DNA from: Ptiloglossa arizonensis
Lineage: Eukaryota; Arthropoda; Insecta; Hymenoptera; Colletidae
Assembly (NCBI RefSeq): GCF_051014685.1
Contig: NC_135051.1
Coordinates: forward strand, 13,535,557-13,599,556
Direction: 5' to 3'
Length of the DNA: 64,000 bases
Below, piece after piece: positions 51,831 to 63,534 of the stretch (positions are counted from its first letter, which is position 1; every line of letters starts with the position of its first letter). The position numbers were made by a program, and so were the translations under genes. The notes under the pieces were generated by a model, which made no database searches, was not told the origin of the DNA, and saw nothing but the letters and a program-made list of their open reading frames with translations.

Positions 51831-51987
51831 ACCAGCACCCACCCATCAGGACCGAGCCACCCCCGACTTCAGCCTCTCGGAGGTAACGTGTATGTGTCAC
51901 CTGCGTCTATAATCCTTACTCAACCACCCATCAACCGCATTCAAGCTCGTCGGATCGCCGAGTATAGGCGGAATATGGTAGGCAGAC

Positions 51988-52027
51988 TGGGCTAGGTCTG
52001 GGCTGGGCTGGGCTGGGCTCGGCTGGG
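51988..52027 (+). repeat. GGGCT minisatellite
   Basis: About six units of CTGGG/GGCTG with one GGCTC variant. Confidence 0.93.
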
Positions 52028-52249
52028 TTATGTACCTACGTAATACCGCGTGGTAGATACTTATATATATCCGCGAAGTGCCTAATTAAAACAGACACCA
52101 GGAGACAGAGAGAAAACGGGACGAGAGACGAGGCTGGTCGCATAATAGGGTGTAAGGGCGCGAGGGAGACGGCACTAGTTCCGTAGTCGGTTTGACAAAA
52201 AGCCCGAGTGCTAGAATTGCCACTCTTCGACCACCAAGTGCAGAGGAGA

Positions 52250-52470
52250 AGAGCAACGGTGAGCGAGAAGAAAGGAGAAGGAGCGAGAGGGAGAAACCGA
52301 GAAGGAGAGGAAGAGAGAGACGAAAGAGAGACCAGAGAGGAGAGAAGAGATACGAGAGAAGAGAGAAGAGAGTCGAGAGAAGAGAGAGGAGAGAAGAGAC
52401 AAGAGAGAGAGAGAGAGAGAGAGAAATAAAGAGAGATAAGAGAGAGAAAAAGAGAAAGAGAGAGGCCACC
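52250..52470 (+). repeat. GA-rich tract
   Basis: GAGAA/GAGAG repeats with a nearly pure GA run at 52401-52422; complementary in type to the CT tract 400 bp away. Confidence 0.92.
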
Positions 52471-52479
52471 GGGAGGAAG

Positions 52480-55000
52480 ATAGTGAGAGTAAGGGCTAGA
52501 GGGTGAGCCGCGGAGTCATTCATTATAGTATTGTATAATTAGGATAATAATAAGCTCTTCAGGGGCTTGGGTTTTCTTGCGCCCCGTTGCAACGGGGCGA
52601 CGTCGACAGAGAAAGAGAGAGGAACGACAGAGACAGAGGAAAAGAGCGCGATCCTCCTGGAGGGTGCTGATTATTAGCATCTAATTACGAGCTGCTTTTG
52701 CCCACCGAAAAAGAGAGAAACAGTGAGGGAGGTGGCGGTTAGAAAGGAGACGAAGATGCGGGGTGTCTTCGAGGAGGGAATAATTAGCTCTTGCCGCGAA
52801 CGGATATCGTTACCTCGCGTTTTTCGCGATCCTTGCCAACGCGAGAGATTTCCTCCGCGATGGAAAGGGCAACGAACGACCAAGGTCTAGAAGCATTCTT
52901 CTTTACCGCGATTTGTACGACTCCGACGGGAACGGTTTCGCGCGCAATTTAAACGAGTTCCGTAATCTTTCGTACACCCTTTCGACGATTCAACGATCCG
53001 TACCCCTACCGGGTTCGGATTTCCCATACCCCGTGAGAATACTTCGCCACGGTGGTCGGTTAGTCTTCGACGATTCCTCGAAACCCGTGCATCGATTTCT
53101 CGTGCATCTCCTCTCGCACGAAAGACCACCGAGGACCGCTGAATTCTCGAATTCCTTTCTCGCGAGGATGCCGCGCATCGCGACGCGGCCGATGCGACAA
53201 TGCGAGCTTCAGAGGTGCCGCGTATCGAAGCGTTTAATGGCAATGACGGTTGTCGACGTGACGCCTCCTTCATACGTGATCTTTATCGTCGCGAGTTGCT
53301 GTTTCGACGCGTCGCTTTTGTAACGGTTTGCGCGCCGTATAGGCGAGAGCACCAATTAAAAGGGGGAACACCGGCACTTGGTCGTTTTTCCATTTTTTTT
53401 TCTTCAATTTTGCGCCGCTCGGTACACACTCTGGTCGATTTGCGGGAACAAAGACGCGCCTATGTATATTTTTCTTCCCCCCCACCACCTCCGTACGAAA
53501 ATCAATCGTCACCGAGACGTCTTCCGGCGGTTGGCACGCTCTCGAGGTAGACGATACTTCGACGGGCTAATTTCGTGTTACTCGTGTCTTTGAAACGGTC
53601 GGGGGGTCGAGACGACTCACTTCCCGGCCCGTTTCACGAAGAATCCCATTTGCATACCGACTCGGGAAAACCACGAGACGGAATCGCGTGTATTTTGAAA
53701 GCGCGAGGTGACTCTGGGCGTAACGACGACTCGCGTCTTCTCGTCTTACGGTCTCCCCTTCGTCGCTTCTATTCAAAGATCCACGATCGTGCTTCTTGAG
53801 CCAACCAGCCGGCTCCCTTTTAACGGTTATGCCAAGTCGGTCGACCTTCGACAATGCAGAACACCTCAACTCCCCAAGACCGGAGCTGACCCTTAAAATC
53901 TCAACCCCTCGCGCGGCTTTCTTGGCGGAACTTTCCCACGGACGACTCCCTCGAAGGGGAGAAGACGCTTAAGGAACGGCCGACAATCCGCCAAGATTCG
54001 CAAAGTGTCGGCTCCGGTGTCGATCACCTTGAAACCTTTGTCCCGTACTGCGAAACAGCTGTGCTCCAACTGGGAACGAACTTGGCGTCCTTTTAAACCT
54101 ATCCCCCTCGAACGTTCGCGATACTGCGATCGATTCACGAGATCGATCTCGGCGTCGATGTTGACGGAAAATCGAAACGACAATGATGAAATCGTAGCTA
54201 ACAAACGCATCGCTATTTTCCAGAGAGAGGATCTCGGAGGGTAGATTCGTTTAAAAAAAACGCGTTATCAACTGGTCGACAGTGGTGTACCCTGGTGTTC
54301 GCGTTGCGTTAATCACGGATAACTAACCAGTGAGACTAATTGTTTATAAAATATTCTTCGAGACTGCTCTAATCTTTATTAGAAAGTATTAACCGTTTTT
54401 GGTAATTAGAATTATTTTTCAAGTGTCTTCGAGATTTATCCAAGATTTTGCTAATTTCCAAAAGCATTGGAACGAATGCAACGAGTCAACAGTTGAGGTT
54501 AGTCTCAAGAACTTCCATTGTATCGGTGCCAAAGGGTCGCCTGTTACACGGTCAAAGGTTTGGCTACTTTCCTTTAGGTTTTCAGCAAGGTACTATGTTT
54601 CATCACTCTACGTTTCTTTATATACTTTGACTTTACATTCTTACGTTCACGATTCATTACGCTACTGGACACGCGAGATCTCAGCGTATTATAACGAACT
54701 TTGTATTATAATCTGAATGTACAACGTACGAATGATTAAAGAATATACAATTACATACTTTGTATCGTACTTGTAGGTTAGTTTTAATTTCTACGAATTA
54801 GGTCGGGTTAGTTGGGCTAGTTTTACTTTTGATCGTTGCTTATCAATTTCCACGAACACGCGCCATAACTAGTAAAAATTAATACCGTTTCGGTAGTTAC
54901 GAGTTGTAAGAAGGAAACTCCTCGATCGAAGTAACTCGAAGAGGGATCACTCTTGAGATCCGATCTTGAGCCCCGAACACCGCGATAACGCGTCGCGTAG
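52480..55000. other. intron stretch, no gene
   Basis: Non-repetitive CpG-rich and AT-rich DNA. An ATTATTAGCATCTAATTACGAG patch with TAAT sites lies at 52670-52691. Frames overlap on both strands and are not recognised. Confidence 0.5.
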
Positions 55001-55059
55001 ATTAATTTTTTTTCCATCTTGTACGTTCGGAGAATCGGGAAAGCACGTGGCCGGTGAAA

Positions 55060-55345
55060 AGCCCGGAGTCTTGGGTCCAGGGAGGTTCAAAGGGGCATTT
55101 AATTCGTATCGCGATGAGCGTCAGCGCCGACAACGGTCGTCCGCGTATTTCCTTATTACCACGGCAGCAGGCTTCTTTCATACTGTAATTATCAGTGGGC
55201 AGAAACGGGTCCATTTACAGAATACCGGCGCGTTCAGCACAATTAACAGAGAGTCATCGCGGGCGACGTTTACCGGCGCATTCAGCCGCCATCAGCGGAG
55301 ATAAATTCACGCGTGGCCGCTTTGTGCGACGACCGATGGCGTCAC
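55060..55345. promoter_or_regulatory. possible conserved intronic regulatory island
   Basis: Non-repetitive mixed-composition sequence with an E-box CAGCTG (55349-55354) at its edge, GTAATTATCAG and CACAATTAACAG. It resembles a developmental enhancer in texture, but only motifs support it. Confidence 0.25.
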
Positions 55346-55499
55346 AGCCAGCTGGAAAAACCGTCGCGGCCGCGGCGAGGGTGCGGAAGAAGAAGCTCGC
55401 AAAGAATTCGAGAGGAACGTCGTGCCACGCTCTACTTTATCCTCACGGGTAACGGGCACGAGGCGTGAAAGTGCATATAACGAGAGAACATTAAGCATC

Positions 55500-55800
55500 T
55501 GCGCGCGCGTGTTTACGTGTTTGCGGGCGTTGCGCGCCGTCTCGCTTCCTCGCCTCGCGTCGCCTCGCGTCGCGTCGCGTCTCGTCGCTTCGTGCCGCGT
55601 CTCGCGCGCGTGCAACCGAGTAGACCTTCCACAGACGCGCGTCCTCTCTCTGGGCAGATCGCGCCCCGTGTACGTGTGTCTACGCCTGCCCGCGCCCGCC
55701 CGCTCGCCCGCCCGCCCGCGTCCGCGACCGCCCGCGCCCGCCCGCGCCCGCGCCCGCGCCCGCCCGCGCGCGCCCGCGCGCCCGCGTGTAGGCTTGCGTG
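55500..55800. repeat. extremely GC-rich tract with CCCGCG repeats
   Basis: CGCCTCG repeats at 55553-55580 and CCCGC/GCGCCCG repeats at 55686-55786. It keeps all six frames open. It could be an unmethylated CpG island or internal promoter, or simple sequence only. Confidence 0.85.
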
Positions 55801-56916
55801 GCTCATGAGCGCGCGGATGGATGGGTGAGTACACGCGTTTGCCCGTCAGGGCGTAAACGTCCATTCAGAGGGCGCGTTCAAAAAGGTGTCGCGCAGGGTC
55901 TTGATGCTGCACCCTGTGCACCCTTCTTAATTAGTAATTAACACTTTAACGCCATCTGCACTCAGACTTGCAGCGGCAAACGCGACGACGCTCGTCGCGG
56001 CTGACGGCGTTGGACGCGGTGTTTCGTTGTAACAGTCGACGACTGGCTGGCGGTACCGGAAAATCGAATAATTAAAATACAAGTTAACAAGTGATTACTC
56101 CGTTCTCTTCCGTCGCGGCCACTCAGCCAAAGTACGATGCATTCCGTGAGCGCGGTATTACCGACGCGAGCTTAAGGGTGCGCCGACGGTGTTGTTGATT
56201 GCGACCGGCGAAACGGTGGTTGGACTCACTGAAGGGTGCCAGGGGGTGGGGTGGTATCCGGTGCCGCCTTTCGGAAGGGGTGACGGGACGCGGCTCGTGA
56301 ACGATGAACTTTTCCGCGGTACCTACGGGGGCACCCAACGAACAGATACGCGAATTAGATCATTTTCTCGGGGTGCGCGCCGCGCGTTTAAATTACGCCG
56401 GCACGTAATTGGAGTTTCTTTCAGAATACCGGGGAAACTCCGTGGATTGCCGCGACACGGTGCCGTTACGCTCGTCAATCTCCCTCGCACTTGCGGTCGT
56501 CTTTCCCGGTTATAAAATATTCGGGTACAAGGTTAGCGTTGCGCGTTGTACTTTTTTATACCCGGTTAACCCGGACGTGGTGTTTCTCGTGATTTCGATT
56601 TTATTTCACCGATCGTTTTTGTCGTTTGGGCACCGTGAATGCTCGAAAGCTCGTCGACGCAACCGTGGGTGCGGTGAACGCCTGAAGGCGTTCCAAGTAC
56701 GTGTTAAGCGAACGCAACTCCGAGGTTTCCGCATGCGACCCTCGTGAGTTTGAATTTCTTTCGAGTAGTGTTTGCAAAATTATAAAGCAACGTTCCACGC
56801 GTTTCTTGGCCTACCCGATGCATTGCAGCGGGTAAACGAATTCAACAGAAACGAATGTCTCGTACGAATTATTATTTAACGCATAAACCCTTCAATTTGA
56901 ACTCTTCCCATATCTA

Positions 56917-57121
56917 TGCGTAATCGCTGGAAAAGTGAGAAATATATTGTTCAACTTGTCGAATTTTTGAGAAATCTCTTTTTTCGTTTACCAACAAGAT
57001 TCTCGGTTCTCGCGTATTATTTCTCTTTACCCTGATCTTCCGCTTTGACTTGGTTCTTCTTGTGATTTTTCTTTTTTTTTTTACTCAATTTTTTTATTAT
57101 TTTCGTAGCAAATATAAAACC
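56917..57121 (+). repeat. dispersed repeat, copy 1
   Basis: It aligns with 63347-63523 in the same orientation. Shared strings include TAATCGCTGGAA, GTTTACCAAC, ATTATTTCTCT, TTTACTCAATTT and TTTTCGTAG/GTCTTCGTAG. No terminal repeats or coding capacity are seen; its origin is unknown. Confidence 0.8.
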
Positions 57122-58069
57122 GTCGACAACACGAGAGTTATCGATTTTCCGTGTTCCACGAGGACAATAGAAGGCTATAGTTATAGAACCGGTGTCTCTC
57201 GATAACGAAAGTCAGAGTCAATCGACAAAGTACGAACGCGATAAAATCGCCGTTAAGTTCTATACTTTCGTAGACAGCCATTGATCTTTAACGCGTAACG
57301 TGTTTCGGTTACTCGACATGGTGGAATGTTCGAGCGTTTCGAGTACCAGCGACGAGGGAACATAAGAAAACGTGTCTACGAATGGTTCAAAGTTAAAGAA
57401 ATTCAACGAAACCGGAAACGAACGATTAACGACAAAAATCACGGTTGGACGAGTGCTCTATCATCGAGAAAGACTACGTTCCAATTGTTACGTACTCTTT
57501 CGAATATTCCCTCGAGTAGACGTTTACCGTGTGCGTAAAAGACGATCTAACAAAATAATCGGTCAAAGTACATCGAAATTACTTTCGTTCCGTATGAGAA
57601 AAAAATCGTCCGCAAGCGAGGTTAAATAGAAGACGTCCGAAAGAAGATGCGAGTTACCAATCTACGGATAGGTATCTCGCAAAAGTTACATCGCCGTTTC
57701 GAAAACAGCCGTCCCTTCGGGCAACCCCACAAAAGGGACACGCGTGTCCGTGTTTCCACCGCGTGCTCCATCGTCCCGCTGCTAAGCTACCTTTTTTCCA
57801 CGAACAAGTTTCCTAAGCTTGCGAGACAATCGTTCGGCGATCGCGCAGCAGATGTGCCCCCGACAATGAGCTCCTGGGCCCTCGCCCTTCATAAAAGAGG
57901 GAACTCGAGAAACGGTGGCACGAAAAGGTGGAAGGGAGAAGGGGGCCCCGTAGTGAACACGGGGGTTCCACGACAGGGCATAGACTTAGCGGGCGAAGGT
58001 TCCGCGTGCCGCACGCGCCGATCTTACAATGCACACTCTTCGTGTGCCCCTTGCTTTTCGACTCCCCTT

Positions 58070-58130
58070 ACCCCTTATTCCCTCTCTCGCTCTCTCTCTC
58101 TCGCTTCATTTTTTCTTTTTTTTTTTTTTT
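58070..58130 (+). repeat. CT run and T run
   Basis: CT repeats at 58081-58104 followed by a T-rich stretch to 58130. Confidence 0.9.
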
Positions 58131-58299
58131 TTACATCTGGTTGCCTTAGACACACGTCCCCCGTATTTTCCCCTCGTTGATCCTCTCTCTTTTTCTCGGC
58201 TCTAACTCGTTTTCATTCTCTTAGCCATCGACAGGGGAGCATCGCTGTCGGCAGACAGATAGACGAATAATTCCGCGGGTCGCGGCGCACGCTCGACCG

Positions 58300-58404
58300 A
58301 TGCAAATCGCGCTGAATTTATTATGCAAAGCGTATTAGGGCCGAAAGCGACCAAGGAGACTCGTCCGCGCGCGAGTGTTCATCGAAATCGGACCTAATTT
58401 GCAT
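58300..58404. promoter_or_regulatory. POU octamer cluster
   Basis: A perfect octamer ATGCAAAT at 58300-58307, its exact reverse complement ATTTGCAT at 58397-58404, and a near-match TTATGCAAAG at 58321-58330 lie within 105 bp of non-repetitive DNA in the prospero intron. POU-domain proteins bind this octamer, and several act in insect neural precursors. Enhancer function is inferred. Confidence 0.45.
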
Positions 58405-58699
58405 ACCTTGTCCGACGAGGCGTTCCGGTAACCGATAGTGCGCGCGAGATCTTTCCTTTCGACCCCGGTTTGTTCCAAGAAACGCGCACACTTGGTCAAT
58501 TTGTTTCGGTACGCGTCGACGAGTACACCAATTCGCGATGATTTCGAGAACGAAACGGATAGTAGATTAGCGAAACATCATCGCGAATCGTTGTCCATCG
58601 AAGAAACGTGGATCTTGAGGAAGAAGAGAAAGAAAAAAACACGGGACGGAAGATCAATCGGAGAAACGTAACCCGGTTTCTTCACCGCAGCCACATGGA

Positions 58700-59265
58700 G
58701 ACTCTTACCGCGGGGTTTCGGGCTCCCTTAAGGGAGCGAGCGAGAAGAAGAAAAAGAAATCCGGCGAGAGGGGCGTAGAGGGGGGAGGGGGAAGGTAGTG
58801 CAGGGCTGCACGATACGTCCAAGCAGAGAGGGGTGGATTTCAAAGCTACGAGGAGTAAGAGAGAGTCGAGGTTCTGGGGTCGGTGGGTGCACAGGCCGAA
58901 GCTAGCGAGGATCAGGGGCGAGGAGGAGGAGGGTGAAAGGTTGGGCGAGAGAGGGGGTGGGTGCAGCTGCTTTGAGCGGTTTCACTCTTCAATGGTCCCG
59001 GACTATCCCTCCTTCTGCTGCGGTACTAAGCCCCCGTCCGCCTTCCACCTCTCCTTTAACCCCCGCTGGCGTCCTCGTCCTCCTCCACCTCCGCCTATCG
59101 GCCGCGATTCGCGTCCTCGTCACACGTCGGCATCGGCCAAGCATTTTTTTATTCGATCGATTTTTTCCCTGGCGGCCGAGCCGCCGCCGGTGCACCGGCC
59201 GTGTTGCACTATGCATGTGCAACCTCGCGTGCATAAGGTGCGAAAGCCGGACTAGACCATTTGGG
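58700..59265. other. G-rich then mixed stretch, no assured gene
   Basis: GGGGGAGGGGGAAGG-type DNA at 58770-58800, GAGGAGGAGG near 58920, then mixed sequence. Overlapping frames on both strands are not recognised. Confidence 0.5.
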
Positions 59266-59321
59266 TGTACGGTGCTCCAAAAAGACCGAGCTCTAACGTG
59301 GATGCACTTTCAGTGTGGCAG

Positions 59322-59370
59322 TGGCGGCGGAGGCGGCGGAGGCGGCGGCGGCGGAAGCGGAGGCGGCGAG
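59322..59370 (+). repeat. (GGC/GGA)n trinucleotide tract
   Basis: GGCGGCGGAGGC units. On the minus strand one open frame reads SSPQALQQLAAS followed by an alanine/serine run, after a pyrimidine-rich CCCCTCTAG at about 59406-59398. The same tract is also open as glycine or arginine runs on the plus strand, so coding is not established. Confidence 0.85.
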
Positions 59371-59399
59371 CTGCTGCAACGCCTGGGGGCTGGACGCTA

Positions 59400-61650
59400 G
59401 AGGGGATGTCAGACGCGGGGGCCAAAGTGCCCGGTCGCTTTGCTTTAAAAGTATTCTTTGATTATGGAAGATCGAAGCTCGGATCGAACGAAATTTTTAA
59501 TGGTTCAATTACCGGGTTCCGGTACGATGCATCCTCGAGCGTCTTACTTGACCGTGGAGCGAGGAACCCTTTCAACGGGAATTCGAACCCTCGGGGGTCG
59601 TTGACCTTCTTGAACCGATTAAAACGTTCATCGATCGGGAATCGCAGCGCGGAAGTCTCTAATTACGGTTGTCGTGAAAATTCGAACCGTCTGAAAATCC
59701 ACCGTCTACGATCGTTTCCAATTGGCGATCTCGCGGTTGCGTTCCTTGCGAATTTCCTCGAACGAAACCGATCGACGTTTCACATCGGCGACGGTGCAGC
59801 CTAGCTCGAGAAGCCTTCGCGCTCTCGTCGTCTAAACAACTACGAGCATCTCGGAGATTTTTCGGAAATTGAATATTCCGCGTTTGTTCAACGATTATCC
59901 AAACCGAGCACGCGAGAGCGAAAGTCGACGAATTTCTCGGCTACGTATTTACCGATCCAATCCGTGGAAACGCGTCGGTCATCGACTCCCCATTCAGCCG
60001 AGGAGCGAGGGGGACCGTTACCGCGAGAACCATGAAAGAGTCTGAACGAGCGAGTCGGGGTCTCGACGTCACCGACGATTTCTCTGGTATTCTAACCTTA
60101 AATTTTGCACATCTGTCCCGAAGCTCCGATGCCTGCTGGGACGACAATGAGGCAGTTAAGTCCTCGGTGCATCGGCTGAGTACACATGGCGTACGGGCAG
60201 TGAGAGACGAAAAAGAGGGGAAAGAGGACAAGCGAAAGGGAGAAGGAGAGAAAGAGTAGGACGAACCCCTGGCACACACGTCGACGCAGGGGCAAGTACA
60301 CCCACGGACTCCGGGTAGCGCACGGCAACACGTACACATCCGAGAGAAGCGTAGGAGAAGGGTTACCTAGGTTAGGGACTCGGAAAACATCCTTTGTCGA
60401 ATACCCTACCGGGACCGCTCAACCGCCCAGCAACTCGTTCAACTCGCTCAGAAATAATCAATAATTCTTTGTCGTCAAGTTTACCTCCTGTCATGCCACG
60501 CTAAACCACATTACGAACGCGACTCGTAGCTCGAAAGAGCCGCAAGACGGAACAGAGACGCGCGACCGATCTAGCTTCTGTATTTTCGAGCGAGTCTCTG
60601 CGCTCTGTCGCGTCACTTTGCGCGTCTCTCGTTCGTTCGAACGTCTCGCGGAAGCTTCTCCTCGCAAAATATTTTCCCTAGCGCGGAAAAGACACTCGGT
60701 GCATCGACTGGTAACGCTCGTTCCCGAGGAAACCGAAGAAAAAGTTTTGTCCGCCGACTGTTTGCGAATTAACCGACGACGTTTTCACAATTTCTCGCGT
60801 GTATTCGCGGGAATCGATGTTTCGTATTCGGGACGATTGACAGAGAAATCGAAGGAGTGCGGAGAACTGTTTTCGCAAGTTTTTCTTAATTTTTAATTTC
60901 TTTTTCCATGTTTTCGTTACCGTAGGGAATACGTTTCCGTAGGGAAATTGACGTGGTGCAGAAAGTATCGCGTTGGTTTCGCTGTACGTGTAATCGTTCC
61001 TCGAAAAGAACGGCGCCGCCCTTCGTGATTGGTCCCACGGAGAGCGACGAGTATCGTGAGATCGTCGCGCGATCCGATCTACGAAGGACCGTTACGCGTG
61101 CGATGAAAGATGGGCCGAGCTATACCGTACGGGGGGAGGGGACACGAGACAGGGGAAAAAAGCAAGAACCCGACCACAGTGAGAGAGAAGGAGGGAGACG
61201 GTGAACACGCGCGCAAACCGGCGAAAGAAAGAAAGAAAGATACGAGAGACTCTCTCTCAGGGGTGAGACTCATGGCAGTAGGGCAGTAGGTTAGCTAGGG
61301 GCGATAGGCACCCCCCCAACATCTCTAGTGCACATAGTCCGTTGGGTAACAGTAAATAGGATTTGCTAGACAACTGTCGACCACCGGGGGACGGGCCGGA
61401 GCTACCGTAAATATTCGACCGGCTTACGTTTATGGCTCTAAAACGATTCCGTCGGGCCCAGGTATACCGGGAGGGGCCTCCTCTTCCATCGAGAAAGGAA
61501 CGAGGATTACTCGGATATCGGGTTTCGTGTTTTCTTCGAGTTAATTGGTCTTGTAACCGATACGCGACTCCCCGTTCTTCGGAAGCTGACGAACCACCGA
61601 CGATCTTTTCTCTCGAAACGAGAATTACGGGCTGAGACTCCGACGATGAT
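59400..61650. other. intron stretch, no gene
   Basis: CpG-rich sequence with TCGAACG and CGATCG motifs, a GA-rich patch at 60205-60258 and a GAAA run at 61225-61240. A non-repetitive patch at 61265-61440 may be conserved. No exon is recognised. Confidence 0.5.
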
Positions 61651-62371
61651 TTTAAGAGTTTTAATACTCTGTGTAAATTGTACGTTTCTCGTATTACCAA
61701 ATCCCTGTTTCTTGAAAGCTAGAAGCGAACGAGACGATTTGCCATTTTCAAATCGAGGGTCGCGAGTGGAGAATTCTTCTCAATTAATGCACTTTAGAGT
61801 TTCATCGTGCTATAAAAATTGTATACTCTTCATACTATCGAATCTCTGTTTATTGGAAGTTAGAAGTATACGAGATTTTCTTTACTCAAAATTAGGATCG
61901 TGAGTAGAGAACTCTTCTTAACAATGTATACTGTACTTTAGAGTTTTATCATGCTATATAAATTGTATATTCTATATATTGCCAAATCTCTATTTATTGG
62001 AAGCTATAAGCAACAGAGAAGATTTTCTTTCTCCCAAAATTAAGATGGCGAGTAGAGTTCTTCTTAGTAATTCATACTGCACTTTAGAGCCTCATCGCGC
62101 TATAAAAATTGCATACTCTCCATATTTTCAAATCTCTGTTTATTGGAAGCTATAAGTAATCGAGAAGATTTCCCATTCCCAGATCGGGGATCGCGTCTAG
62201 AGAATTCTTCTTAGTAACCCATACTGCACATTAGAGTTTCATCGCGCTATAAAAATTGTATACTCTCCATATTACCAAATCTCTTTTTATTGAAAGCTAT
62301 AAATAATCGAGAAGATTTCCCATTCCCCAAAATGAGTATCACGAGAGGAGAACTCTTCCAATTTATACACA
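61651..62371 (+). repeat. tandem array, about 5 units of 142-147 bp
   Basis: Each unit carries ACTTTAGAGTTTCATCGCGC, TATAAAAATTGTATACTC, CAAATCTCTGTTTATTGGAAG, and a GAGAATTCTTCT-type end. The TTTAGAG mark falls at about 61651, 61793, 61937, 62083 and 62230. Copies differ by many substitutions, the first being most diverged, so the array is old. Confidence 0.92.
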
Positions 62372-62864
62372 CGATACTTTCCAAGGTTCGTTGCTCCACA
62401 GAAAATGGATAAACGATCTTCTCTTCGTTTCCAAAGTTCTCGACGAGTCTTCGACTATCCATTCGCAATTGGGCCACGCGTTCGCAGTCACGATCTGTTC
62501 TTTCGCGACACCGAGTGTCCAGCGCTTAAAGACCATCGTTGTTCGTCGCACGAACAACAGACACGGCTTCCTACATTTTTCTCCGCAGACACGCTCGAGG
62601 TTGCTATTCCTTTAACGACGCCGGCCTACTTGTCACCCGTATGGTCGTGTCGTAAGATAGTCGTGCTTTGCGTACTTCGTTCGCCCGCATGCTTCCAGCG
62701 TGCTCAAGAGTCGACTCGGCATATGGGCGATTTACATACGACGCCAATAAGAGTCCCGTTCGGCGGCCATTTGCCCGGGGTTCGCGGCCTCTGTGCCCGT
62801 TCGAACGCGTTCTTCGAAAGGATACGATTAGTTCTTCGAATTAAAAATACACGAGCTATCTGAA

Positions 62865-63275
62865 ACTCGCATACGGAAGATTTCCACGAGGCGTTCGTCA
62901 GCTTTACCCGCGTCGCGCGCGGACGACGTTCGATCGTAGCGGAGTAAACAAACAAAGTAGCGGAAACAAAGTAATAGGTTGCTCGATAACTTTCGTCGTT
63001 CGATAAGAAATTGAGCTATTAGGTTCGTTGTTTTATTTTTCCAAAGAGGGTACTACTGTTCGATGAACGTGTGTGATGTTTCATCCAAGCCTGTCGACTC
63101 GTTCGTATATTTACAGTTCTTCAAAGATGAAGTGTCATAGTGTCTTTTTACAATGGAAAATTCGACAAAACTTATCGAACAACCTAGTAGATGGTTCGAT
63201 AAATTCGGATTCTTCGCGTCTCTGGAATTACCGTTTACTATCGCGGTTCATTTTTCTAGTTACATAAGACACTCG
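62865..63275 (+). repeat. local duplication, copy A (with MITE insert)
   Basis: The parts on each side of the MITE match 63535-63770 in order. On the left: GGAAGA, GAGGCGTTCG and GCGGAAACAAAGTA. On the right: GTTCGATAAATTCGGATTC, TCGCGTCTCTGGAATTACCG, TTTTTCTAG and GACACTCG. Confidence 0.8.
62977..63184 (-). mobile_element. mariner-like MITE, 208 bp, copy 2
   Basis: Flanked by TA (62975-62976 and 63185-63186). It aligns over its full length with the reverse complement of 9572-9778. Termini are GGTTGCTCGATAA and, in reverse, GGTTGTTCGATAAG. It lies within one copy of a local duplication and is absent from the other. Confidence 0.87.
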
Positions 63276-63346
63276 GTTATAAACGAATGTCGATCTCTCG
63301 TTAGCCACCGAGCGACGCAAATCTGCATCTACGGGTTGCACGACAT

Positions 63347-63523
63347 TGCATAATCGCTGGAAGAGCAAGAAACGTATCGTTCAGGTCGCCGAATTTTTCT
63401 GAAGCCTCGTTATTCGTTTACCAACGAAATTCTCGATTTTACCTATTATTTCTCTCTGCGATCTACCGCTCTGGTTTTCTTTTTACTCAATTTCTCTATT
63501 GTCTTCGTAGGAAATGTGAAACC
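63347..63523 (+). repeat. dispersed repeat, copy 2
   Basis: Second copy of the repeat at 56917-57121, about 6.4 kb away, with a few short deletions. Confidence 0.8.
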
Positions 63524-63534
63524 AAGTGTTGGAG

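Noticed and set aside
61651..62371. CRISPR-like or rRNA-spacer array
   Set aside because: Units are about 145 bp with no separate spacers, the context is eukaryotic and intronic, and there is no rRNA sequence nearby.
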